Source: Stemphylium vesicarium
Lineage: Eukaryota; Ascomycota; Dothideomycetes; Pleosporales; Pleosporaceae
Direction: 5' to 3'
NCBI GenBank assembly: GCA_004380135.1
Contig: QXCR01000065.1
Location: forward strand, 1-64,000
Length of the DNA stretch: 64,000 nucleotides
The first letter of the stretch is position 1. Each line of letters starts with the position of its first letter. Made by a program: the position numbers and the translations under genes. Below are positions 45,162 to 57,579 of this stretch, in pieces. The notes below the pieces were generated by a model. The model made no database searches. It was given only the letters and a program-made list of their open reading frames with translations, and was not told where the DNA came from.

Positions 45162-46843
45162 ATGGCAGCCACTTCCGAGACTACCACCCTCGAGGCCAAC
45201 GAGAAGGGCCAGAACATCTACACCAATGATGTCGACAGCTCTCAGAACAGCTCTCCGAGTGACCTCGATGAGTACCCAGACCCAGACATCGGCAAGAGCG
45301 ATGAGGAGCGCGCCAAACTTGTATGTGTGCCGGCTTTGAGTCCTGACGATATGCTGATTCGTGTAGGACAAAGCCCTCGTCTGGAAGATGGACCTGTGGT
45401 TGATTCCATGGCTGTCGCTTCTATACCTCCTCTCATTCTTGGACCGCACGAATATCGGCAATGCTCGTGTTGCGAAGATGGAGCCTGATCTCAAAATGGG
45501 CGGCCGCGACTATAACCTCGCCCTGACCATCTTCTTCATATCTTACGCCGGTTTCGAGCCGCTTACCAACATCGCGATCAAGAAATGGTCTCCTCGTGTC
45601 TTCTTCACCGTCATTATTTTGGCCTGGGGTATTATCATGACTCTCATGGGTGTTGTCCACAACAGGGCTGGTCTCTTGGCGTGCCGTTTCTTCCTCGGTA
45701 TCGCTGAGGCTGGACTGTTCCCCGGTGTTAACTACTACCTCTCGTATGTCTCAAGTTCCGGTCAAAAAATCCTTCAATGCTAACACCAGAATAGTTGCTG
45801 GTACAAGCGTAACGAGCTGGGAATGCGTGCGGCCCTTTTCTTCTCCGCAGCAGCGCTTGCTGGTTCTTTCGGTGGACTCTTGGCAGCAGCCATTACCCAA
45901 ATGGACGGTGCAGGCGGATACGAGGGATGGCGCTGGATCTGTTCGTATTTCCCATGTGCATATGAATGACACGTGCTGACATAGTCTAGTTATCATCGAA
46001 GGTCTCATGACCGTGGTCGTTGGCCTTTTCTGCTGGTGGATGGTGTTCGATTTCCCCGATACCGCCACCTTCCTTACCGCCGACGAGAAGCTCCGCGCCG
46101 TCCGAAGATTGAAGCTGGATGGACAGGCACGCGCCAAGGTTGGAGGCATCGATCGCCGACACGTTTTCGCAGCTCTTAAGGACTGGAAGACCTGGGGATA
46201 TGCTGTCATCTACATGGGCTGCCTCTGCCCGTTGTACTGCTTCTCCCTTTTCTTGCCGACCATTCTTCTCGGTATGGGCCACGAAGGTACCAAGGCCCAA
46301 TTGTTGTCCGTTCCACCCTACGCCGTCGCTGCAGCCATGACTGTCGTTATCGGATACGTTGCAGACAAGACCAAGCTACGCGGTATCTGCAACTTGGTCA
46401 TTTCCGCCATCGGCTGCATCGGTTTCGCCATGCTGCTCGCCACAACCAACCCGCAGGTTCAGTACGCTGGAACCTTCCTTGGCGCCATGGGTATCTACCC
46501 CACCGTATCCAACACGCTGACATGGGCTTCCAACAACGTCGAAGGCTCGCTCAAGCGTGGTGTCATGGTCGGTGTAGTCGTCGGATGGGGTAACATGAAC
46601 GGTGTTGTCTCCTCCAACATCTACGACCCCAAGGAGAAGCCACACTACCGTACCGGTCACGGCATCGTCCTTGCGTACATGGCTTTGTTCCTCTTTGGTG
46701 GCACTCTCTTCATGCACGTTGCTCTCAAGCGGGAGAACAGGCTCAGGAAGGAGGGCAAGCGCGACCACTGGGTGCAGGGCAAGACCGAGGAAGAGATCGA
46801 GGACTTGGGCGACGTGCGACCTGACTTTTACTACACCACTTAA
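45162..46843 (+). CDS. MFS transporter, anion:cation symporter family (Dal5/Tna1-like)
   Basis: Exons 45162-45320, 45367-45743, 45795-45940 and 45990-46843 give 511 residues. The three introns are 46-51 nt with CTGAC or CTAAC branch points. Residues 1-53 are a hydrophilic acidic N-terminus. About 12 membrane helices follow, in two blocks around a cytosolic loop (about residues 240-285). Family landmarks are LSFLDRTNIGNAR in helix 1, FFISYAGFEPLTN and KKWSPR after helix 2, RFFLGIAEAGLFPGVNYYLSCWY in helix 4, and LGAMGIYPTVSNTLTWASNN in the second half. ACS transporters take up allantoate, nicotinate, pantothenate, biotin or similar carboxylates by proton symport. The substrate cannot be chosen from sequence alone. 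The C-terminus ends in a charged tail (GDVRPDFYYTT) common to this family. Confidence 0.93.
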
Positions 46844-48561
46844 GTGTTGACTGGAAATTTCCAGTGTCTTGCGCGTACAAAATTTGGGCTCGACGATTAA
46901 CGTTTTGATCCCTTCTCTTCCAATGTTTTCTGGTGCTTGAGCAGTATGCTCCGGGGCCTTTCAGATGAGTAGTCAGTAATGAAATAGAGGGCATACCAGC
47001 ATTACCACTCGCCAAAACCAGTCCAGTGTCAAAGGTACAGGCCTTGAATCTCGTGATAAGAGCGTTTGAGTGTAAAAGTGACTGTGTAAGTCGAGTGTTG
47101 GTTCCGCTGCTACGATGCGTGTCGCAACCTCGGGAATAACGGCAGCGTTGGCTGACAGCCACATATATTACCCGTATGTCCGCTGTGCCGCTCAGCCGAA
47201 CACCAAGTCGCTCCTTGCAAATAGCGATAAAAAAAGACTAGGCAAAAACAGAAGACGTCTCTTCTTTGTTCCGGCACTGTAAATGACGCGTGGGTGAAGC
47301 TGCAGTGCTGCCGTTTGAGTTTTGCGGCGTTGTTCGTGGTCGAGGAGTGCGATGACGCTATTACGGGGCCGGTGTGGAAAGAGCGTCCCCACCCACCTAC
47401 TGTCTTCCATCCTCTGAACTCTCGCATCCAGTCCGCGTGCACCATCTCATTCTCCCTCTGTCTCCAGATAGCGGACCACGTGATCCGAGCCAAATAATTC
47501 TCTTCGAAAGAAGGAAAAAAGAAGATAGAAAAGGGAGCCTCACGTCCCCGACCGTTTGTCCGGTCGGGGTTCACACGTAAATTTAAACCATCCACCATCA
47601 CAAACCCCCTCTTTGTCCACCTACTCCAGCTGTCCCAAGAACTTGGTAACTTTCCGTACTGTTGGCTTTGGATTCGATAGTATTCCCATGGCGCAGCAAA
47701 GATCGCCAAGGTAGCCCGCGGAGCCGCTTCCGTCTTATATCCGTGAAGGAGTGTGTTTCCAAGGGCTTTGACTCTTGGAGGCTTGGGTAAGGGAGGAAGG
47801 GAGGGTAGAGATAACGCTCTGGGGTTTGAGCTAACATTGGGGGAGGAGAGAAGGAGGTTGTTTGATGCTGTGGGCTGTTTGCATGTGATAGTGAAGTAAA
47901 GCTGCTCATGCTGGGGACCATGTAGATCTACTTAGCTTGTGTAACCAAGGCCGCAGAGATCGTGGTTAATGCGGATACAGAGACAGCTTGTGAATGGGAA
48001 GGATCGGAGGGGTGGAAAATGGATGTGCAACTCGCGGCAAGCTAAGTGATTCCGACTGCTCTCGCCTACCTAAAACTCAGGAAGGAGCATGGGTGTCTTG
48101 TAACGTGAAATACAATATACAGTCTAAACGTCATCCCAGTAGCCAGAAGTATACAAGAATCCCGTAGCGCGAGGGAGAAATTCATATGTAGCCAGTCCAT
48201 TACTGGACTATCCCTTTGCCTTAGGAGAATCGAACTCAGTAAACCACCCTACGTCCTCGCCGCCAAAGCAGCCGGCCGACCAGTAAAGGGAAAATGCAGA
48301 AAGAAGTAAAAAGAAAAGTGATACATGCAAATCCTACTGCGCCAAATACCCATCTCAGTTGATCGCCGAAGGAAATTGAGACAGGAAATAGAGTAGACTG
48401 CCGATATGATCAGGCATATCATGAGCCTCAACAGGCCAAGAGTCCTTCTCTTAGAAGACGAGAGGTAATGTAGAGAAGGACGCATACAGCGCACCCTCAT
48501 CGCACGCTTTTCCCCATTCATCGCGCAAATCACCGCCACCCGCCATGCCCCAATCTCGCAT
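46844..48561. other. Intergenic between convergent genes, 1.7 kb
   Basis: Holds the 3' flanks of the MFS transporter and the SNF2 helicase. A 199-codon minus-strand frame at 47110-47709 lacks an ATG start and any domain, and is not accepted. A perfect 9-bp hairpin lies at 47546-47569. Confidence 0.5.
47546..47569. other. Perfect inverted repeat (9-bp stem, 6-nt loop)
   Basis: CCCCGACCG, a loop TTTGTC, then CGGTCGGGG. The GC-rich stem is stable as RNA or cruciform, but no run of T follows and no role is known. Confidence 0.6.
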
Positions 48562-51500
48562 CTACCTGAACAAACTCCTCAGCTCCTCCAACCTCGCCTT
48601 AGTAGCCTCCTCTTTGCTCTTCCTCTCCCTTGACATTGTCAAATCCGCAAGCGCCTTCTTCTTCTCCTGCAGCACCAGCATCTTCTCCTCGAAGCTATCC
48701 TGCATGATGAACCGCTTGATAACAACCTCCCTGTCCTGACCGAGTCGGTGCACACGATCTACAGCCTGCGCTTCCGCGGCGGGGTTGAACTGTGGTTCCA
48801 TCATAAAGACCTTGTTTGCGGTCGTGAGATTGAGACCGAGACCGCCGGCGCCGATGGACACGAGCATCACGCGGATAGAGGGGTCGGTGCGGAGGAGTGC
48901 CATGGATTTGTCGCGTGCGTCGCGTGTCATACGGCCGTCGAGGCGAACGAGAGCGTGGCCCGCGGTCTTGAGCGCGATTTCGATTAGGTCGAGGTGGGTG
49001 GTCCAGGATGAGAAGACGATACTGTGGCGATATGTCAGCTGATGTATGGGTTATAAATTTCTTGATGTCTTCTTACCTCTTGATGGGTCGCTCGTCAGGG
49101 TGCTCATGGCTCCAGCGACGGAAGTCATCTAGATCGTTGAGAAGTGCCTGAGTCTTTGTATGCGGGCCCGTGTAACTTCCAATCTTCTTAGCAAGCTTCG
49201 GATCCTTGCGAATACGGTCTTGCTCTTCGAGGTAGGTGTGAAAGTCAGCTCGCTTGAGCTCCATCGCAGCGGGTCGGTTGATGTCGTCGCAAATGTGGCA
49301 GCGTACCGAACCGTCTCCGAGGATGTTGTTCTGCCAGTCAGCTCGTAGCTTCTTCAAGTGACTTGGGCAAACAAGGTGGTAGCATGTCGTCATGTAGCCG
49401 ATGTTGTCCTGTACATTTCCCTCTTCGTCCTCGTCGTCATCGGCATCTAGTATGGACCGCTTGCCGGGGCAGTAATAACAGTCGGCTGCGCTCGTAGACT
49501 CCAAGAGGTTGAGCATCTCATATGCTTGTTGACGTGTGAGTTGAGGCAGCCCTTGGCCACCATCTTCCTCTATCTCCATGGGTTGGTCGTATGTCATGCC
49601 GTCCGTTGTCTTCAGTGCCTCTTCACTGAGCAGATCGCGTCCGTGAGCACAGATAAGCCGTAGGTTGAGAATGGCGGTCAAGATGCGAGCGTAGGATTGC
49701 CCACCCATCTTGTCACCCTTCGTCACAGCAAGCACCTTGCGCTGTGTATCCCTCTCAAACCAATCATGTAGCTGTCGCTCTTCCTTTGAGAACTGCAGCT
49801 TGACGACATAGTCAAGCTTCTTAGGGACCTCGTCTTTGATGATCTCTTTGGTACGGCGAATAGTAACAGTACTAACGAGCAGTTGTAATCGCTTGACCAC
49901 ATTGGGATCCGCATTCTTGAAGGGGTGGAGGATATGCGAATTGAAGCCCGCAGCATTGTCGAAAGGCTTCAATTTGATGAAATTGAACAGTGCGCCAAGA
50001 TCTTCAAGTCGGTTCTGCACAGGAGTACCGGTGACAGCCCATCGTCGCTGACCCATCATGTTGCAGGCAGCCTTCGATTGGTTGGTTGGGTTACGGATCG
50101 TATGGGCTTCATCCAATACGATGCGGAACCAGTTGAGATAAGGGAGCGCTCGCTTCTTGTCCATAATGTCCTTGGCGATGATGTGGTACGTGGTAAGAAC
50201 AATGTCGTGATCGGCGAGCTTGTCGGGTGTCATGGAGAATCGCTCGGCACCGTGATATCGCACCCACTTCAATGAGCCGTTGCCTTCAGGGAAGTGGTCC
50301 TTGATTTGCTCTTTCCAATTTGTCATTGTGCTAAGCGGACACACAAGAAGGGTCGCCCGGGTGTTCATGATGGGCTGTATCATTGCGGATAGCGGTCGCG
50401 GTGGAGGCTTCTTCTGGCAGAAGGCTTGCGCTGCTGCGATCGACGCATCATCACAGATGAGAGAGAGGATACTGAGCGTCTTTCCAAGACCCATCTCATC
50501 AGCCAAGATACCACCTAAGCTTGGGGTCGGTTTGTGTTCCCTCTCTTCGCCAGTGATGATGTGAACGTACGATAACCGGCCGTTGTTGCGGGATTTCGTC
50601 GCCCACATTGGATCCTTGCGCTGATCAAGATTCTGTGTAGAGTGATCCTGCTCGTGATCGATCATAAAGTGCAGCGCTTGCTTTTGATGCGGGTATAGCT
50701 CGGTCTTGATGAGTCGTGACGGCTCACGAGTGGGTACGTCTTCAGAACTAGTAACGACAGTGTCGAATACGTCATCTACCTCCTGGCGGATCTCGTCCAT
50801 ACTGCGGACGACGTAATTCATACTAGGCGCGTACTGGTTGGGCAACTGGAAGTCTTGTTGTCCCACATGGGCCTTCTGGAAACCTTCTTTAGTTTGCGGA
50901 TTGTAGTAGTCGTGGCGCGCGAGCTCAAATATGGGGGTCTCCAAGATCAGGTTTTTGCTCTTGAGAAACCTGCCAATGTTATCGGCCATTTTCCTCGGGC
51001 AGTAGAGCTGGAGAGTCATGCTGATGAGAACAGAGACGCTGGTGCCAGGCGGGCCTTCGCCGGGTTGCTTGCGACGTGGCTCAGTCCACACCATCCATTT
51101 GAGACCACTGGTGTTCGCACTGTCGATCAATGGAGTGAGTCCTTGTGCTGTCTTCATGTCGACCCTACCAAACTCTTTGCCCATACCGTCAAGCACCATG
51201 ATGATCTGATTGCCTTTATTGCCACCACCTCTTCGAAATGATACTTTGATCCTGCTTTGTCCACCATGATTGCCGGAGTACTTCTTGGGGTCAGGGAAAG
51301 GAACTAGATGCGCTTGGATATAAGTCTGCTTGAGCTTGCCGATGCAAACATCGTCGTTGCTGTTGTCTCGGATGACCTGCACATCATCTTCGTCATCACC
51401 TAGCATTCATTAGTATTATCTCTTGGTTCGTGAGGCACTGCTCTTACTCATGGTGAGATCAATAGCAGATCCTGCCTGACGAGGAGGTGCAGCGAAGCCG

Positions 51501-52027
51501 TTCTGGTTCTGGAGATCAAGGCCACTTCCTCCCGCAAAGTTGGGTCGGCCGGGCGGCTGTCGCTGCGGATCTTCAGTTTTGACGCGCTTCACAGGTGACG
51601 CAGTACGTTCTTGGACGTTATGCAAGCGCTCGACGAGTGAGACTTGGCCAGCAATGGTAGGGTCAGGTCGTCCGCGGTCGGATTCTCCACCGGATGACGC
51701 AGGGCGTTTAGAATTGGCGATCCTGGGGTTTAGTAATGCTCGTGGATCGAACTGCTGTGATGAGTTTGCAGGCGCTCCATTGTTGTGGTGAGTTGCAGTC
51801 TCGCCTGGCACGTGCGCGGTTAGCTGGGGGTGACTGTATGTGTGTGCAAACGCATGTTCTGGCAGGGCATTGTATGGAAGAGAGAAGTCATCAATAGCGG
51901 ATACGAGTGTGTCGCGCCTAGACTTTGCTGGGTCGCAACCGACTGGTGATGAGGTCGGCGGCACATCCAAAGAGGCACTGCTAGCCAACTCCACGTCCGG
52001 AACCCCTGTCTCCATATTGTATTGCAT
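48562..52027 (-). CDS. SNF2-family helicase with embedded RING-like zinc finger (HLTF/Rad5-like)
   Basis: Exons 52027-51448, 51399-49077 and 49021-48562 give 1120 residues. The introns are 48 nt (GTAAGA...GCTAG) and 55 nt (GTAAGA, branch GCTGAC, ACAG), all in phase. Residues 1-193 are disordered and basic (KRVKTEDPQR). A beta-rich segment at about 220-370 precedes the ATPase. The SNF2 core is complete: LADEMGLGKT (about 495), LLVCPLSTM, LDEAHTIRN (about 625) and VTGTPVQN. A Cys/His finger (CYYC...CYHLVCPSH...CHIC, about 835-905) is inserted between the ATPase lobes. The second lobe has VFSSWTTHLDLI, RLDGRMT, GLGLNLT and AVDRVHRLGQ. RING-bearing SNF2 proteins (Rad5, HLTF, Uls1) act in replication-damage tolerance or as SUMO/ubiquitin-linked translocases. 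Which subtype this is cannot be settled. The first Met is MQYNMETG; the open frame upstream has no ATG. Confidence 0.92.
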
Positions 52028-53509
52028 GCTTGAAGAACCCAAGCTCGTAAAATGTCCGAAATGAAAAAACAGGAATGGTGGAGTCTGGGATAAGGTGGGG
52101 GAGGCGAGAGCAAGACAGAAGGAACCGGGGATATATACCTGTTCGCCGTACCCCTCTGGGGTCAAGTAATAGAGCAGGATTCATGGCGTCTTCTTTCCAG
52201 AGATCAGGATCCTTCTGTATTTCTTTTACCTTGCGGTCCTCACGTGGTGATTCCTTCCCAGCTCTTCACGCGGCGCCGCGATGCTGGACGGCACAGTGCA
52301 TTTGATGCCAAGCCCCAGTACTTGCTCGCCACGACACGATAAAAAAGTTGGTGATAACGCGCGTTTTCCTGTCGCTCGAACCCGCAGATGACTTCCGGCG
52401 CAAGTGTTCTCTTGACCAAGAGCCCCGTCGCAAAGCGCTCTCTTCCGCAGCAATCAAGTGATGCCCGATCACTCGAGTCGCTTAGTATGTACCTGCCCGG
52501 TTCCAGGACAAGTAAAGGCAGGAACGTCGTGGTATCGCCAGCCCAGGCCTGATGCAGCGCTTCGCGTCAATCAACAACGAGTGTAGTATCCAGATGGGAA
52601 GCCGTTCCTTTGTGCGATGGGCGAAGAGTGACTGTGCTGCTGCCTCTCATGGTCGCCCGTAAGAAGTTGAATCGTGGGTGTGTGGCTGAAAAAGGGCTAG
52701 CTTAGTTGTGTTCGGGTATGTCAGATGACCCTTCGATTCTTCGGCTGTGTGTGTGCAGGACGACGCCAACGCCGGGATTGGAGACCGTGCATGCGTTCGC
52801 AGCGCGATAGCGACATCTTCGGACATAGCCGACATGCACGAGATGAGATTGCGGGCGGCCTGCTTCCTGCGCGATCTGATTGTACACCACGCCAGAGCTG
52901 CACGATAATCTAGGCTAGAGGTATCTCGACTGTGAAGCCACAGCCACATTTCTGACAACAACGGAAGTAGCGTTTCTTCACGTCCCCTACAGGGTTCAAG
53001 GTACAAAGCATGATCTTCTCAGTAGTCAGCTCAGACTTTGGTGCCGTCAGACGCAAACCATTCTTGTCGCAAAGCCATTGCCTACAAACAACACGTCTTC
53101 ACAGCCCGCAACTACCGACGCGCGTTCAACAAAGCGCAAGTACTTGAAGAAGCACCCTCGTGCCGCATGCCCTCATCACATGGTCTTTGACATGTGCGGG
53201 GATGTCACCGAAGAAGGACCGTTCGTTGAGTACCCTCAGCTGCACAAGAGTCCCACGCGTGGGGGTAGTTGAACATGCAGTGCAACCGCGTTCTCGAGAT
53301 TGCTACCTAGAGATGGCTGTTGGTACAACAACAGCAAAAAAACAACCAAAACAAACGCCGTCCATGCAACCCAAGCCGACCATGTATGCCAGATGCTCAT
53401 TCCACATGCCACAATAACCCTGCGCCTCATGATGCAAAGAAAACGCGCGCATGCTCCTCATAACACATAGCAACACTTCCATAGCAATGGAGGAAGAGAA
53501 ACAACGCGC
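52028..53509. other. Intergenic, 1.5 kb
   Basis: Upstream region of the SNF2 gene and 3' flank of Lsb6. An ATG-led minus-strand stretch at about 52184-52137 followed by GTATAT could be a 5' untranslated exon. A 65-codon plus-strand frame ending at 53272 has coding-like composition (KRKYLKKHPRAACPHH) but no ATG or partner exon, and is not called. Confidence 0.5.
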
Positions 53510-55881
53510 TCAACACCAAGTAAACACGGGATTCCTCCCCTTGACCATTTCCAGCCGTTCCACAATGACCTTTTTCCTGTTCCCTTCCATATCCTCATTC
53601 GCCGCGTATCCCAAGTCGCCATCGTCGTCGAAACCATAATCATCCAATTCCCGTCTGTGTGTTAGGGATAAACGGCGGTGATGTTTTGATTCACGGACGT
53701 TGCGACGGGGGGTATCGTAGCTCAGTCGGGCGTGATTCGTTGGACGACCGCCACCATTTGCATGCTTATTCTGAATGTCGCGTGAGCCCCAGTATACGTC
53801 GCTGACGGTAGCGGGGGATTCGGGGTCGCGGTCGTGGTCGCGGTCAGTGCGGCGGACGTCGAGGGATGACGAGCCGCGTGTAAGGTTGAAGCGGTTCTCG
53901 AGCGCTGATTCTAGCGGCGGCGAGTTCGTGAGGAGGTCTTGTTGCTGCTGAGGTTTTTGCGGTGGCGTGGACAAGGCCGTAATGTCCATTTCCTCGTGCT
54001 CTTCTTCCAGCCTAGGGGGTCTACCTGGCGGCTGGAGCTGCTTCCTGCGCATCTCCACCGACGGTGCTCTCAAAGGGACAGCAATCGGTATTTCCACAAT
54101 GTCGTCCCACACGCATACGCGCGCTCTTCTTGTGAGCTCTAGCGGCCCCAGATCAGGCGTCTTGAGTGTTTCCACCACATTCCAGGCTTGCCCTTTCATG
54201 ACTGCGATTTGTTTGGCATACATGCGCTCCTTGAAGTCGGCGTCTTGCGAGAAGCACTTTCGAAGTGCAGATTGGGTATCGCTCCACCATTGTTTCGAGG
54301 TTAAGAGGGGAAGGAAGTGACGGCGCGTGGCTTCGGAGAAGGGCTGGCCGATGAGGGACACGGGGAGGAAGAGCCAGCCAAATGGGTAGCTGCGCCACTG
54401 GGATTGTGTCAGTATACTATTGTAGAAGGAAGAAAAAGAGCACTCACGGCATCGGGGTGCTTCCAGGGCCATGACAAACTATTGTCGATAGCACCAATCG
54501 TGGCGGTAGGCGTCGGTCCGACCTGTTTGGGGGTGTTTGATCGGCTCGTCGTAGTCATGGGCTCTCGTCGGCCGTACGGGTCCATCGCCTCCATCGAGTG
54601 CCTTGTGTAATCGCTCGGCTGGTGGTCTTGCGCCTCGACGTCTTCGTCCAGCTTCGGGGGCTCCGCGACAATCGTGGCCTGTTGCGTCTTCTGATCGATC
54701 CTAATCATCCAGTTGTCCAGTCCTCTATCTGTGTTTCGCATGATGTAGTCCAGGATAACTAGCTTCTCGAGCTGTTCCCTAAAGGACTGTTGTAGCGCAG
54801 GTGTCCAGAATCCTCTCTGTTCTGGATGCTGATCCATCATGCCCGCTTGTTCCTCATCATCCTCGCCATCTGATTGCGCCCCACTTGGTCTGCAGTCTTC
54901 GGCCCATCTCCGCTTCTTTTTCCGTGCCGCCCTTTCTGCATTCTGTGTCGTGTGGTGCTGGTCAGGCCAGGGATTCTCTTTCAGAAAGATGTTGGCATCT
55001 TTGAAGCCTTTCAAGAAGACTTGGAAGCTGCCAAGCTTTTCTGGGAGTGGCTTCTTCTTCCTGTAGTATGCCCTTCTGTCCCAGAAGTCGTAGTGGAAAG
55101 ATTTCGAGGATAGGCCGACAACCTCGGTGTAGGGGACGAGGTTGGTGCGCAGCTGGGTATCGAGGACGTAGGCGGCGGCTTCGGAGATGTAACTGAGGTT
55201 GGGAATGAGACAGGGGCGGCCGAAGAAGAAGGGGAAAAAGTTTCGGTGAAACCATTTGGTCCATTTCGGGTTGCGCGACGCGTACGGCTCCTCATCCTTT
55301 GGCTTAAAGACCCCCACTACCTTTCCCTTTGTGTTTCGCGCAAAGTAGCTGCCTGAGCTACCCTGGGTAATGAGCTTCGGGTGCATCTCCATCTCAATCG
55401 CCGTCCGCACGCTTTCCACGATATCGTCGAATTCGAGTTTGGTCAGGCGATCAGAAGGCACGTCGTAGTCGAACGTCAGGGACTCGGCCGTGGCCGGTCG
55501 TACCCAATCTGGCGCATGGAAGACGGAATGGTGTATCTCAAGAGACTCATCCTCTGCCGAGTCTTTCCCCTTCTTGATCTTGAACTTTTGCGCGATCTCA
55601 TCGGCCCATCGCTCGAACCGGGCGTTTATGGCCTTGATGTCAACGCCTGAGTTCGCCCGTGGGCGTCGACCGGATGATGCTCGTTTGTGGTTTGGTGAAT
55701 TCTGCCCGGATCCGTTCATGCGCATGTCCGAGTTTCGCTGTGGTTGTATGGGGGCAAACTGGGCATTGGATAGGGAGCTCTGGTGGTGATCACCCTCAAA
55801 GTCGCTGCCGGAGTCTTCCTCTTCTTCGGCTTGAGCTATTCGGGCGTAACCCGACGTCGGTGGTCTTTTTGATCTTGGCAT
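53510..55881 (-). CDS. LSB6: Type II phosphatidylinositol 4-kinase Lsb6
   Basis: Exons 55881-54448 (478 codons) and 54397-53510 (295 codons plus stop), joined at phase 0 by a 50-nt intron (GTGAGT, branch ACTGAC, CCCAG), give 773 residues. Lsb6-type kinases make PI4P at endosomes, vacuole and plasma membrane. Motifs seen are the P-loop-like GSSGSYFAR at about residue 205, the ATP-site Lys in VGVFKPKDEEPYA, the catalytic-loop block DYIMRNTDRGLDNW, and the IDNSLSWPWKHPD segment. Exon 2 begins directly with the conserved WRSYPFGWLFLP, so the splice joins one domain. There is a disordered N-terminus of about 140 residues and a disordered insert at about 600-750. The C-terminus VERLEMVKGRNPVFTWC is characteristic. 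The family-type Cys-rich palmitoylation motif is not obvious. Confidence 0.95.
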
Positions 55882-56168
55882 TGTAAGGTACGAAGAGCAA
55901 AAGAATCGGGTGTCGGTCGTGTTTTGTTGTTGCTTCAGTCGAGTGCTTGGAATTGAGGTGAAATGACGATGGAGCTGCTGCATGGGTCTCAGCCGCTAGC
56001 GCCCGCTGTATGCTAGCTCGCCTCCACTGTGGAGCATCACATGCAAGATATCTGGGCCACGCGATCGCGTCTGATTCTAGCTTGTTGGAATTGACTACTC
56101 GCTGTGGGGTATCATGCTCTATATGCGGAATGCCCAAATGAATACGACGGCCATGCAGATCCCCTTCA

Positions 56169-57579
56169 TTAGAAGCTGTCATCAAGATCAACCTGCCTCC
56201 TAACCACACTCGGGCTGTCCTCGTCCATGCCTCCAGTCGTGTCCGTCATATCGCCTCCAGCCGTCATCAACAGGTCGTCGACTATGCGTTTACTTGCTTC
56301 ACGTGCTACAAGTTCATTAGTCGCATGTTCTGGTCGAAAAAATCCAATCAACTTACCGGGTGTTTGCATCAGCTTGCTCTGTGGAATATGGAATTGGATC
56401 GTTTTGGGTGGACTAAAGATCTCGATTTCGTCTTCTTCTTCGTCGCTATCGTCAAACACAGTGCCACCAGTTCTCTGAATACTCATAGGCTGTTTCCCTT
56501 TAGCAGGTGTCTGGACGCTTACACCAGGTGTCCGCGGTGTCTTCATGGGCGAGAAGATGTCGGCGCGCAACTGCGGCGCAGGGGACGAGGGAGGAGACGA
56601 ATCGTCGCCCCATGCTGGAAGCTTTGAAGTTACACTGCGAGGAGTGGGTGCGCCACGCTGGGCGGTACGAGGCGTAAAGGCGCCTGTGGGCTTGTATTTT
56701 CGCGGACTGATGATGGGCGTGGCCTGTACACGGTACGTCTTGTCGAGGACACGGTGCAGCAGCGGGTCGTGATTCGTGTATGACTGCTGCTTTGTGGCTG
56801 TCTGCTGCATAAAGGGTGAAGAGTCGAAGCCGCTCATGTCTGGTAGCGCTTGACCCTTGCCGGGAGTAACTGGTTCCAGCTTGGGTGTCTTCGTGCCGCC
56901 CAGGTTGGGCCGAAACTCGGACTTCAGCGCCTCATAGGGCGAAGACATACCAGCAAACTGTGGCTCTTCTTCGTCGGAGCTTATATCGCCTTCCATTTGC
57001 ATCGTCTTCTTGTTCGAAAGTGGGGCGCGTGGAGTGCTATGGCCGAGCGATGGAGAGTCGAAAGCAATGGTAGATTCGGGCTCTTCTTCTTGCGCAGATC
57101 TGGGTCGCGGTGGTGTTGTCGTCGCTCCCGTCATGGTATCCTCGTCCTCAACCGTCTCATCTTCATATGTGTGCGATTGCTCTGTCTCCTCTTGTACGGC
57201 GGATTCGTCTTGGTCAGGCGCTTCGTATCCAGAGAGCGACACGTTCGCGCTGGCCTCAAAGAATTGCTTCCAGAACTTGGAGCCTTCCCAGACTGCTTCC
57301 GAGTGTTTCCCATATTGCTCGACTATTGGGAGGATGCCTGTAGTGACAATTCGATGGGCGCGACTGAAGTTCTGGTCGATTTCTACCATCGTCAGACGCG
57401 TTGGTGGGGTATGCCATGGTTTGTTTACCTTGCAATGTGAGGGTAATGGACTGCTCTAACTTCTCCAATTCTTCGGTGAGCGAAAGATTGCGCTGCGGCG
57501 CCATACTTTGGCGCGACATGGTGTAGCTGGCGTCTTGGCTACCTATTTTCGTACGTTGTTGATGTGACGCGCTTTCCAT
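56169..57579 (-). CDS. ASK1: DASH complex subunit Ask1
   Basis: Exons 57579-57429, 57382-56357 and 56305-56169 give 437 residues. The first intron (46 nt, GTAAAC...GGTAG) joins ITLTLQ to EIDQNFSRAHRIVTT, the core Ask1 signature. The second (51 nt, GTAAGT, branch GACTAAT, TTGTAG) joins MQTP to AREASKRIVDDLL. Because it is a multiple of three without a stop, it can also be read through. Ask1 is part of the ring-forming DASH/Dam1 complex, which couples kinetochores to microtubule ends and is regulated by Cdk1 and Aurora/Ipl1. The conserved domain is about residues 30-105, with FWKQFFEASANVSLSGYE at its end. The rest is disordered with many S/T-P sites, fitting Cdk1 regulation. An alternative start at 57519 (MSRQSMAP) matches the usual family start. 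Confidence 0.92.

Noticed and set aside
47110..47709. 199-codon minus-strand frame
   Set aside because: Starts at TTG, no domain, Arg/Ser/Trp-rich random composition, in a convergent 3' region.
52030..52165. N-terminal extension of the SNF2 helicase frame to 52165
   Set aside because: No ATG in the extension; the first Met is at 52027.
53030..53272. Plus-strand frame with coding-like composition near 53078-53272
   Set aside because: No ATG and no acceptable exon partner; too short to distinguish from chance or a gene relic.
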